From the NCBI GenBank assembly GCA_947493215.1, contig CANLQE010000001.1, positions 806,001 through 870,000 on the forward strand: DNA of 64,000 nucleotides, given 5' to 3'. A program made the position numbers and the translations under genes. This stretch comes from an uncultured Sphingomonadaceae bacterium (GTDB lineage Bacteria > Pseudomonadota > Alphaproteobacteria > Sphingomonadales > Sphingomonadaceae). Shown in pieces: positions 19,323 to 27,903 of this stretch. Below the pieces are notes generated by a model that had not been told where the DNA came from, did no database searches, and saw only the letters and a list, made by a program, of their open reading frames with translations. Position 1 is the first letter of the stretch; each line of letters starts with the position of its first letter.

Positions 19323-21272
19323 ATGGGAAAGTCAGGGGTAGACCAAGACACACCGAATGATTCGGCGAATATTTTCGTGAGCTATTCACGGGATGATCGG
19401 GCTAAAGTCTTGCCTATCATTGAGGCGCTTGAAAAAGCCGGCCTTACCGTGTGGTGGGACGGTTTGTTGGAAGCGGGTACGCTATTCTTACATACAACCG
19501 AACAAGCACTGGAAGAGGCCGATGTTGTACTCGTTGTCTGGACCAGCACTTCTGTCCAGTCCAACTGGGTGCGCGATGAGGCAACAAGCGGAAGGGAAAC
19601 GGGGCGTTTGGTCCCAGTGACAATAGACGGTTCACTTCCACCTCTGGGGTTCAGGCAGTTTCAAGTAGCGGATTTGTCAGCATGGCGCAAAAATCCCGAT
19701 GCTCCGGAAATTCAAAATGTCATCCAGTCGATCCGGTCACTAATGGGCCAGCCATCACAGTCGCTCCCTCTTGTGACGCCGCTGCCTAAAAGACCGATGT
19801 TGACGCGACGTTCCGCATTGGTCGCTGGCGGGGCAACATTGGCAGCAGGGACGGTTGGGGCATGGGCAGCTGGCTGGATAGGAAGCGAAACAGCAGCAGC
19901 AGCCAGCAGCATAGCCGTTCTGCCCTTCAACAATATTAGCGGAGATACTTCCCAAGACTATTTTGCCGCTGGTTTGTCAGAAGAGCTGAGATCTACGTTG
20001 AGTTTGAACCAACAGCTGCAAGTTGCTGCGAAAACCTCTTCAAACAGTTTTCAGGGCAAGCAATTTGATACCAAAGCCATTGCCCAGAAATTGAGCGTAT
20101 CTCATATTCTCGATGGCAGCGTCAGGCGATCGGGAGATGTCATAAGGGTCTCCACCCAGCTTATTGATGGCACTACCGGTTTTGAAATATGGTCCGAAAG
20201 CTTCGATCGCAAGATGATCGATATTTTTGCAATTCAAGATGAAATCGCAACAACGGTCGCCGATGCGCTGGTCGCCACAATATCGTCATCAACTACAATA
20301 TCAGGGCAAAGCATAGGCGGAACGCTAAATTCAAACGCCTATGATAGCTACCTGAAGGGCAAAGCGTTTTACGGCTTGGCAGCAGATGAAAAAACATATC
20401 GCAATGCCTTGGCGCAGTTCAATGAAGCAATCGAATTGGATTCCAATTATGCTGCAGCCTATGCCGCAAAATCCCGGACGCTGACCGTAATTGCAAACAG
20501 ACTGACGACCGGGGACGGACATATGGTGCTCTATGACGCGGCTGTCACGGCAGCGCGCCAGGCGCTTAAAATTGCACCTTCTTTGGCTGACGCACATGCC
20601 GCATTAGGCTTCGTTTTATTGAATGGACGTTTGGACATAAGGGCGGCAGGGTCTCCTTTCAGAAAAAGCTACGAATTGGGCTTTGGCAATGCCGACATAT
20701 TGTCGACCTATGCCGTCTTTGCGGGCCGTACCGGAAAGTTCGAAGAAGCGCGCCGCGCTGCATCCCGCGCTCTAAAACTCGACCCCCTAAACCCGGTAAC
20801 TTTTCGAAATGCCGGAATTGTCGAATTTGCTGCCCGCGATTTTGATGGAGCGGTATCACTGCTAAATCGTGCTCTGTCTATTAATCCAGAGGTAATCGGA
20901 ATAAACTCGATATTGGGTGATATTGCCATCGTTAGCAATCAACTTGAGGAAGCGCGAAGCTTCTTTCGATTGGAACCCAGTCAGCTTCTTCAACAAAGGG
21001 GTTTGGCTATCGTTGAGTGGAAATTGAACAACGTCGAGGAGGCCAAGAACATATTGGATGGGATGATCACATCAATGGGCGATAATTGTTTGTTCCAGCA
21101 AGCAGAAGTTCAAGCACAATGGGGCAATAATGACAAAGCCTTCCAAATATTGTTGCATGCGTATGAGAAAAGAGATTCCGGACTTGTTCTTTTGCGCAAC
21201 AACCCTCTATTTGATCCCCTAAGAAATGACCCGCGTTTCAAAGACTTGCAGTTGAAACTGGGATTTGAGTGA
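19323..21272 (+). CDS. TIR domain - TM - TolB-like domain - TPR protein
   Basis: N-terminal TIR: IFVSYSRDDRAKVLPIIEALEKAGLTVWWDGLLEAG...VVLVVWTSTSVQSNWVRDEATSG. Then a RRSALVAGGATLAAGTVGAWAAGW hydrophobic segment, a TolB-like domain SIAVLPFNNISGDTSQDYFAAGLSEELRSTLS...HILDGSVRRSGDVIRVSTQLID, and C-terminal TPRs. ATG at 19323 preferred to the track start 19269. Confidence 0.88.
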   Translation: MGKSGVDQDTPNDSANIFVSYSRDDRAKVLPIIEALEKAGLTVWWDGLLEAGTLFLHTTEQALEEADVVLVVWTSTSVQSNWVRDEATSGRETGRLVPVTIDGSLPPLGFRQFQVADLSAWRKNPDAPEIQNVIQSIRSLMGQPSQSLPLVTPLPKRPMLTRRSALVAGGATLAAGTVGAWAAGWIGSETAAAASSIAVLPFNNISGDTSQDYFAAGLSEELRSTLSLNQQLQVAAKTSSNSFQGKQFDTKAIAQKLSVSHILDGSVRRSGDVIRVSTQLIDGTTGFEIWSESFDRKMIDIFAIQDEIATTVADALVATISSSTTISGQSIGGTLNSNAYDSYLKGKAFYGLAADEKTYRNALAQFNEAIELDSNYAAAYAAKSRTLTVIANRLTTGDGHMVLYDAAVTAARQALKIAPSLADAHAALGFVLLNGRLDIRAAGSPFRKSYELGFGNADILSTYAVFAGRTGKFEEARRAASRALKLDPLNPVTFRNAGIVEFAARDFDGAVSLLNRALSINPEVIGINSILGDIAIVSNQLEEARSFFRLEPSQLLQQRGLAIVEWKLNNVEEAKNILDGMITSMGDNCLFQQAEVQAQWGNNDKAFQILLHAYEKRDSGLVLLRNNPLFDPLRNDPRFKDLQLKLGFE

Positions 21273-21293
21273 GCAAGAAAACAGGAGAATGAA

Positions 21294-21530
21294 ATGCGTA
21301 AAATACTATTGGCCGCCACAACTGTTCTACTTTCATCGAGTTTGACAGCTTGCGGCGCACCAGAGGAAACTGCAGCCGAAGGCACCGAAGCTGTTGAAGA
21401 AACCGCCCCGGTTGAAGAAGCCATGTCGGCGGAAGAATCCACTGATGAAACCTCTCAGGAAGCAGAAGCCGATGGCACACCAGAAGAAGACGGTGATGAC
21501 GAAGACAGAGGGAATCCCATCGATTCATAG
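21294..21530 (+). CDS. Small acidic lipoprotein, hypothetical
   Basis: 78 aa; lipobox SLTAC then Glu/Asp/Thr-rich tail; 21 bp after the TIR gene stop. Confidence 0.75.
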   Translation: MRKILLAATTVLLSSSLTACGAPEETAAEGTEAVEETAPVEEAMSAEESTDETSQEAEADGTPEEDGDDEDRGNPIDS

Positions 21531-21566
21531 CACCGATTATACCAATTAGCTGCCGCGCCTGGGAAC

Positions 21567-22547
21567 TCACCTTCCTCTGGCGCGGCTTGCCATCGTCGTG
21601 TCAATCCAATTTCGATAGTGGGCCACTTTGGCGTAAACGCCCGGTCTCCCAGGCTGAGCACAACCATCACCCCAGCTGACAACGCCCAATAGCTTGTTGC
21701 GGAAAACCAATGGACCGCCGCTGTCGCCTTGGCATGTGTCGGTTGACGGGCCATTGGCGCAAATGACAGATGAATTTATTCGGCCTGGATAATGGCTATA
21801 GGCCTGCTGACAGGCACCCATATTCCACACATCAACCGATGCCCACAAGAGGATTGCAGAGCTACCGCCATTTCTGGTTTTCCCATAGCCAAAAATATTG
21901 GCGCTACCGTTCGCCCCCGCCTGATTGGAACCAATTAGCGAGATCGGTCTTACACCATTTCGATAAGCAGGTTCGATCTGCAACAATGCGATGTCATTGG
22001 CTTTGGTTCTGCTATCATAATATTTGTGCGGGATTTTTTTTAGCACCCGGTAAAAACGACCCGATCTATCGGACAATTTAGTAGAGCCCAAACGGACCGT
22101 CATCGTATAATTGCGATATTTTCCCGCGATGCAATGGGCTGCCGTCAATATCCATTCACGGGCGATCAGTGTTCCACCGCAGCGATGCCGCTTCGCCCAA
22201 TCCCCCTGCTCAACCGGCAGCTTAGACGTGCGCTGATACTTATACGCCCAGATTGACGCCTGCCACGGGGCCATTTGCTGCGAAGCCGGGGCATTATGAA
22301 CCGAATGAACATATGAGCAGTCATTTTCGTCTCTACATGGGTCCTCAATCCTGCCATCTTCGTCATAAAGGCTGGTCGCGAGGTTGTTAATCGGTTCTTC
22401 GTCCGGTTCGTCGAACTTCGGCCAGCTATAATCCCGGCCCGCCGCGCAGCTGGAAAGCAAGGCAAGGCCCATCAACGATATCCCGGATTTCATGCTGATC
22501 TTGGGAATGGTTGATTTGCTCGCATCTTTTCCAACTTTCATTCCCAA
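21567..22547 (-). CDS. Trypsin-like (S1) serine protease, predicted lipoprotein
   Basis: Lipobox LLSSC; catalytic motifs LTAAHC, NDIALLQI, DTCQGDSGGPLV, VVSWGDGCAQPGRPGVYAKV. Confidence 0.92.
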   Translation of the reverse strand: MGMKVGKDASKSTIPKISMKSGISLMGLALLSSCAAGRDYSWPKFDEPDEEPINNLATSLYDEDGRIEDPCRDENDCSYVHSVHNAPASQQMAPWQASIWAYKYQRTSKLPVEQGDWAKRHRCGGTLIAREWILTAAHCIAGKYRNYTMTVRLGSTKLSDRSGRFYRVLKKIPHKYYDSRTKANDIALLQIEPAYRNGVRPISLIGSNQAGANGSANIFGYGKTRNGGSSAILLWASVDVWNMGACQQAYSHYPGRINSSVICANGPSTDTCQGDSGGPLVFRNKLLGVVSWGDGCAQPGRPGVYAKVAHYRNWIDTTMASRARGR

Positions 22548-22586
22548 GCTTATAATTGACCGCCATATTTGGACAGCGGAAAGCCC

Positions 22587-24110
22587 CTATAGTGTCGGTT
22601 TTCCGTATATCGAAAAGCTCGCCCACATTTTTGGATCGTTCAAATATGGCTGGCGCCCATAATTATTTTTATAATTCATAGTCTCAATTTGAGCCTGCTG
22701 CATAGCAATCTCGGGTGCGAGACCGGTCTTTAGCCCGTTGACAAAGCTGGTCATCAATATCGCCGTCGCATTGTCGCTCACATTCCAAAGGCTGGCCACC
22801 ACTTGACCTGCACCAGCAGACGTCCATGTTCTGGCCACGCCAAAACCGCCACCATCGAGAACTCGCCCCAGTGCAGTCTGACAGGCGCTCATGATCACCA
22901 ATGGATGGTGATTGTCCCAGCCATTGAAACGCTCCTGCCGAACATGGCCTGCATAATAATGTCCGCCGGACATCGCCATAAACCCTTGCGTAAGTGGATT
23001 GTCCGGATCTGCGACAGCATGGGTTGCCATATAGATTATTCCGGCGTCCGGGTTTTTGTTTATGGCCCTAACGAAATTGCGGCGGGTTGCTTCATCGCCC
23101 AGCAACAGGCGCGTTGATCGGTCAGACAATTGTTTCGAAACCGCTATTGCTTCGCGACGTGCACCTGGCAGCGGCGACCAGTCGAATTTGGGATCGCTCG
23201 ATAGATCTGGATCACCAACGATGACCGCTTTATCGATGTTCAATTTAGCAAAATCAAAAAAGCTGTTTTTGTTTGTCAACGTGCCGATATCCGGCAGGAT
23301 GACAAACGACCAGTTTTTTGCTGCGAACCCGTTTTCAAGCGGCAATGCCGCATAGGGTGCGGTGCCGGTATCGCGCGCTGCGATTACCAGCAAACGTCCA
23401 GAACGTGTGCCTAGCGCCTTCCCCACTTCACCCGGCAGCAATGCTTCTGCTGTTTTTGACAGGGTCTGTTTGCGTTCTGCGACAGCGGCAGGCGACCGGT
23501 CTCTTTTCCTTGCCGCCCGCATCGCCTCTTTTGACACAGGTGGCTGACCTTCTGGTCTTGGACCTCGAGATACCGCCAAACGCCGGACCCCAAGGCCTTC
23601 GGCCATGGCGCCCAAGCCTTCATAACTTCTGTTGTAAAACCCCGTGACGATGCCACCATCGGGAGCAATCAGCCAACTCTGCAGAAAGTCATCATTTTTT
23701 ATGCTGTGAATCAAAGCGTAAGTCGGCGTGCCGCCTTTGGACAAGACAGCCAGTTTTTCCTTTATCTCTTGAAGATCGCTTTCGGCCTTAGCCAAATTGC
23801 GCTTCTGACCGGGAGCCACAACTCGGCCTGTTTCCTCCTTGGTTCGCATCACCTCTTTAAAAAGTTCTGCTCCTGCAATGGCACCGAGCAGGTCTTCATA
23901 TTTTTTCCCCCGAAAGTCTTTGGGCATCGGCGTCGGATTGGGTGTGGGCACGTTGGATGCAGCTGACGGCTCGTTGGATGCGACTGATGGTTCTGCATAA
24001 AATCCCTGTTTACCGGCCGCATCAGGGTCTGCTTGTCCGCAGGATGCAAGAAAATATAGGAGGAAGGGAGCAATAAAACCGCCGTTGAAGCTCATTCGAA
24101 AACTGATCAT
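22587..24110 (-). CDS. CHAT domain protein, predicted lipoprotein
   Basis: N-terminal FLASC lipobox; C-terminal CHAT motifs IIYMATHAVADPDNPL (His) and LVIMSACQTALGRVLDGGG (Cys) plus VVASLWNVSDNATAILMTSFV. Confidence 0.9.
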   Translation of the reverse strand: MISFRMSFNGGFIAPFLLYFLASCGQADPDAAGKQGFYAEPSVASNEPSAASNVPTPNPTPMPKDFRGKKYEDLLGAIAGAELFKEVMRTKEETGRVVAPGQKRNLAKAESDLQEIKEKLAVLSKGGTPTYALIHSIKNDDFLQSWLIAPDGGIVTGFYNRSYEGLGAMAEGLGVRRLAVSRGPRPEGQPPVSKEAMRAARKRDRSPAAVAERKQTLSKTAEALLPGEVGKALGTRSGRLLVIAARDTGTAPYAALPLENGFAAKNWSFVILPDIGTLTNKNSFFDFAKLNIDKAVIVGDPDLSSDPKFDWSPLPGARREAIAVSKQLSDRSTRLLLGDEATRRNFVRAINKNPDAGIIYMATHAVADPDNPLTQGFMAMSGGHYYAGHVRQERFNGWDNHHPLVIMSACQTALGRVLDGGGFGVARTWTSAGAGQVVASLWNVSDNATAILMTSFVNGLKTGLAPEIAMQQAQIETMNYKNNYGRQPYLNDPKMWASFSIYGKPTL

Positions 24111-24242
24111 GGCTGATCTCCCCGGACGAGATAGTATAGGCGACCTACAATTTGTAAAGAAATGTCTCAGACTGTTGATCAGCTATTCTTCAACGGTCAG
24201 GGTCTAGTCGCGCTGCCGGTCCAATATAGCCGGTAGTCACGT

Positions 24243-26243
24243 CTATACAGGCACGGTGATTTGCTTGCCGCCAAATACAGCCTGCCAGTTTTCGATTTCG
24301 GAAACCACAACATCATCCGTGGCATGGACCAATGCAGTGACCTTTCCATAGTCGATTGCGGTGTCGGGAGCAGCCAAAAGCAGGTTGATGCGATGGTGGA
24401 TTGCATCAAGCTTTTTCGCGGTCACTTCGGAAATCGCTGCAAATCGTTCAAAATCACCGAAATAGCGGATGCCCGCAATCCCAGCACCGAATGTCGGGAA
24501 CATGACTCCAAGAACAGTGAAGGTCTTGGACAGAGAACCGACTATTGCATAGTCAATAAGATCAAGTTCTGCACATCCTTTTAGCAACAGATAAGACGCG
24601 ACAGACAGCACCGCGAGGCCAAACAAAAGTTCCGAAAATCGGTCCAGATTATGGTGCACGGCCTTTAGCCGTTTTGCTTTGCCAAAATGATAGTCGCGCT
24701 GGGGTGTAACGTGGGAGTTTATCAGCGCGGTCAAGCTCAGCCTCAGATAAGCGGACGTCAATTTTACCTGCGGCAGACCGATGCTGCGCAATGCTTGCCG
24801 AACATACCATTCAGGCCAGGAGGTTTCCGTTCCTTGTGGCCATCTCCCTCGTGCACGGGCCACGCCCAGCATCAAAAGAAGTGGCCCATGCCGGAAATAT
24901 TCGGCGACGCGCCGCGTCTCAAACCAGCGGCCATGCCAGCGATTTTTTTGCCCGCGAATTGTTATGATAACAATGGCCAGGAGCAACAGAAATTCAAATA
25001 GCGCGAATATCCATTTTTGCTCTGGTGACACCAGCGGAAGATATAATATCCCGCCCACAATCGCGAAAGCAGAGAGAATAAAATTGACGATCATGCCGCC
25101 GCGATAATGATCGGACAGCCGTGCTGCGATGCCGTCTGCCCACGCAAAATTCTGCATCGCAACCGCATCAATTTGTTTTGCAAGCTTAAGATCTGCATTG
25201 GGCAGGTTTTGCGCCACTTTCAATAGTGCAGCACCGCTTCCATTAGCAACATCTTCAGGACGCTCATAGGCTTGAATCAGGCTCCGGAAAGGCTTCTTGG
25301 TGTTGCCAAATAAAGCTTCTATCCTGCGATACCCATGTGTTAGTCGTGCGCTGCGATCATGCCATTTTTCATCGATAAATGCTGATATCCCCGGTTGAGT
25401 AGCCGAGGCCTTGGACAGTTTTGCGTGGTCGGGGCAAATAATGTCAGCTATTATTGACGCAATTTCCAGATTACGATCTTCATGCTCGCCACCGACCTTT
25501 GAACCAGCGAGCGATTCCGGCGCATATAGAATGCTCCATTTGTCCGGGCTTGCCGGGTCAATCCAGATGACCGGAGCCCCCATTTCCAATGCACAGGCCA
25601 CGGTATGCCCGGTTCCGCCATTATTGGAGGTGCTTTTGCCATCCCACACCGCGATGATGAGATCGGATTGTTCAATCATGACACGCCCGGCCAGCATTGC
25701 GCGCTGTGCGCTTTCTACAGCAAAGGCCTGCGCTTTGGCGAAGTCATCGGGTGAATCGAGCTTATCAAGATACAGCGCTGTAATATGTTCATCCTGATCA
25801 GCCAGTTCAAACAAAAGCGCACTATCCGCTATTACATTAATGGCGTCTACCCGAGCGCGCGTAGCTTCGTCACTAGCCTTCTTGTTCCCAAGCAATGCTC
25901 TTGCATCCTCGGCATCCAAGGGCAGTGCATTGATCGCCAGATTGAGTTGCCGACCAAATGGTAAGGGGCTGACCAACTCCCATTTGCGAGCCAAGGCCAG
26001 TTCTGCCGCTGCCTGATCCGTACCATCGACCAGCAAAGTATTGAGCCGCATGGATGCTTGTGAGCCATCTTTAAATTCTGATGGGGTATTTTGCGCCGTT
26101 CGATCAATGGTTTCGAAAATGGCATCTATCGCCGCTTTTATAGCGCCAGTGTTCCTCGCATAATCGGCATGGGCAGCACGATGCCCAGTTACCCCAATAC
26201 TGACATGCACCGTTGGCGGCTGGGGTGGTTTGACGATGCTCAC
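24243..26243 (-). CDS. SLOG-like N-terminal domain fused to a four-TM region with SLATT-like C-terminus
   Basis: 666 aa; IGVTGHR, DGTDQAAAELALARKWELVSPLPF, DLIIAVWDGKSTSNNGGTGHTVACALEMGAPVIWIDP (SLOG/Rossmann-like), two TM pairs, C-term GIRYFGDFERFAAISEVTAKKLDAIHHRI...VVVSEIENWQAVF. Confidence 0.75.
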   Translation of the reverse strand: MSIVKPPQPPTVHVSIGVTGHRAAHADYARNTGAIKAAIDAIFETIDRTAQNTPSEFKDGSQASMRLNTLLVDGTDQAAAELALARKWELVSPLPFGRQLNLAINALPLDAEDARALLGNKKASDEATRARVDAINVIADSALLFELADQDEHITALYLDKLDSPDDFAKAQAFAVESAQRAMLAGRVMIEQSDLIIAVWDGKSTSNNGGTGHTVACALEMGAPVIWIDPASPDKWSILYAPESLAGSKVGGEHEDRNLEIASIIADIICPDHAKLSKASATQPGISAFIDEKWHDRSARLTHGYRRIEALFGNTKKPFRSLIQAYERPEDVANGSGAALLKVAQNLPNADLKLAKQIDAVAMQNFAWADGIAARLSDHYRGGMIVNFILSAFAIVGGILYLPLVSPEQKWIFALFEFLLLLAIVIITIRGQKNRWHGRWFETRRVAEYFRHGPLLLMLGVARARGRWPQGTETSWPEWYVRQALRSIGLPQVKLTSAYLRLSLTALINSHVTPQRDYHFGKAKRLKAVHHNLDRFSELLFGLAVLSVASYLLLKGCAELDLIDYAIVGSLSKTFTVLGVMFPTFGAGIAGIRYFGDFERFAAISEVTAKKLDAIHHRINLLLAAPDTAIDYGKVTALVHATDDVVVSEIENWQAVFGGKQITVPV

Positions 26244-26300
26244 AGGAGGCCCTCTTCGCCGGCAATCCCTATTCGAATTGGACGAAAGGCGTCTGCGAAA

Positions 26301-26738
26301 TCAATCACGCCCCGGTGTCCAAATTCTTTCCATTGTGAGATAGGTAAACGAAGCGCTCCAGGCAATCAGCAACAGGCCGGTTAGAGCCTCAATCCCTGCT
26401 ACCACGCGTATCGGCCCTTCAGGCGTAATATCGCCAATACCCAAAGTCGTATAAGAGGCGATAGAGAAATAGAAAAAATCTGCTGCGGTCGAAGTATGCG
26501 CGCCGGACAGGCTTCCGATTCCATTAAATTCCATCGTCCAGAATGCGATTGCGAACAAGATGATTTCGGTGACATGAGTCAGAAAAATTATCGTCATTAC
26601 CAGCAGCATCGGTCTGCGGATTCTATGCTCGAGCTTCGCAATGAGAATAGTGCCGTTTCGTAATACCTGAAAATGGAGATAAAGGCATAGTGCTACCAGC
26701 AAGCAAGATACGACAGCAGCGGCAAGCAATTCGGTCAT
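26301..26738 (-). CDS. Ion-channel (Ion_trans_2/K+ channel-like) small membrane protein
   Basis: 145 aa; hydrophobic helices around pore-like SIASYTTLGIGDITPEGP (TLGIGD vs canonical TVGYGD). Confidence 0.8.
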   Translation of the reverse strand: MTELLAAAVVSCLLVALCLYLHFQVLRNGTILIAKLEHRIRRPMLLVMTIIFLTHVTEIILFAIAFWTMEFNGIGSLSGAHTSTAADFFYFSIASYTTLGIGDITPEGPIRVVAGIEALTGLLLIAWSASFTYLTMERIWTPGRD

Positions 26739-26847
26739 GACATTGCAATGCCTTGCAAAATTTCTTTGTCAAGTTTTCCCGCGAATATGGATTGTGGAAC
26801 AATAACTAACGCGTTCGGCCCATCCAGCAGCGATCAAGATTAGAAAA

Positions 26848-27303
26848 ATGCGGGGTTGGATCCGCTCATTCGATCTATAGCGACGATCAGCAACAAAGCA
26901 CAGGGGCAGCCAAAGACGGAAAAAGCGAAGTATCATAGCAATCTGGATATTCATTCTGTTTACGCTAGCGACATTTGTTTGGAATTTGGTGTCCCTCTTT
27001 ACCGAAACAATGATCAATTTAGATTTGATTTTTCTCCCGCTCGTTGCGTTACTGCATTTAACCTCAATCGTATTGCTAATCTTGCACTCAACACGGCAAT
27101 GTTTGGCAAAAGAGCTATATTGCCCAGGCCCTGACCGACGAGCCAAAGCACCGTTTGATTTGCGAACATCAAAGTGTTACCCGCTCATCGCGATGGCTTA
27201 TGCATGTCAGCATGCGGAGATGCCACCACAGATAAGCCCGCTGGCGAGGACGCGGCGGCGACTGAAGCGGCAGCTACCGAAGAGTGCACACAGGAAGCCA
27301 TGA
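26848..27303 (+). pseudogene. Possible interrupted small membrane protein (in-frame TAG at 26878-26880)
   Basis: Frame from ATG 26848: MRGWIRSFDL*RRSATKHRGSQRRKKRSIIAIWIFILFTLATFVWNLVSLFTETMINLDLIFLPLVALLHLTSIVLLILHS; two TM-like segments but no ATG between the stop and the first TM. Confidence 0.35.
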
Positions 27304-27488
27304 TGGCTAAGGCACAAGAGATTGGCGAGAAAATGCAAGGATTAGCTAGTGATCCAGAAGCAATGCAGGAAATGGCTTCCAAGATGCAAGAGGTTCAAGC
27401 AAAGGTTCAGCAAGGTGCTGCGGATGGGAGTTTCGATATAGCTGAAGCATGTGCCGTCTATGATGACATGCTCGCTGCGGCTGAATAA
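27174..27488 (+). CDS. Small acidic lipoprotein-like protein; signal peptide appears frame-disrupted
   Basis: GTG-start frame MLPAHRDGLCMSACGDATTDKPAGED...ECTQEAMMAKAQEIGEKMQGLASDPEAMQEMASKMQEVQAKVQQGAADGSFDIAEACAVYDDMLAAAE; body protein-like, N-terminus not a normal signal peptide. Confidence 0.6.
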   Translation: MLPAHRDGLCMSACGDATTDKPAGEDAAATEAAATEECTQEAMMAKAQEIGEKMQGLASDPEAMQEMASKMQEVQAKVQQGAADGSFDIAEACAVYDDMLAAAE

Positions 27489-27506
27489 TATAACGGCGAT
27501 CATAAA

Positions 27507-27540
27507 TCAGTGAGGTCGAGGTCATTCTCTACCTCGCTGA
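27507..27540 (+). terminator. Candidate terminator-like hairpin (no clear T-run)
   Basis: TCAGTGAGGT-cgaggtcattctct-ACCTCGCTGA (one G-T pair), 19 bp after the 27488 stop. Confidence 0.35.
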
Positions 27541-27903
27541 AGATGATTGCATCTAACCGGCTACAGAAACGTAAGCACGCGGGTACCACAAAACGAATGA
27601 TCGATTAGCTTCGCAAGCACGTCGAGCGAACTGGAAAAGCCGGGTACATGCATGCATTATCACTCAAAAAGGGAATAAAGCTGGTTCGGCCTGGAATGGT
27701 AAAAGCTGTTATGTGCTCGTTTGCAAAAATGGCGACTGCTGTCAGGAATTGTCGCGGCAAACGGACAGATCCCGTTTAGTTTGGTTGCCGCTGTCCTGTT
27801 TGAATTCATCGTTTTGCTGCGTGGCTTGAACAGAGAAAAACCGGCTGATGCACTGCACCAGCCGGTCCCCCGTTTCTCTCCCGAGAGCACCATATCGCTT
27901 TGA

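Noticed and set aside
26769-27146. 125 aa minus-strand ORF
   Set aside because: No family resemblance; overlaps the more protein-like (interrupted) plus-strand membrane frame.
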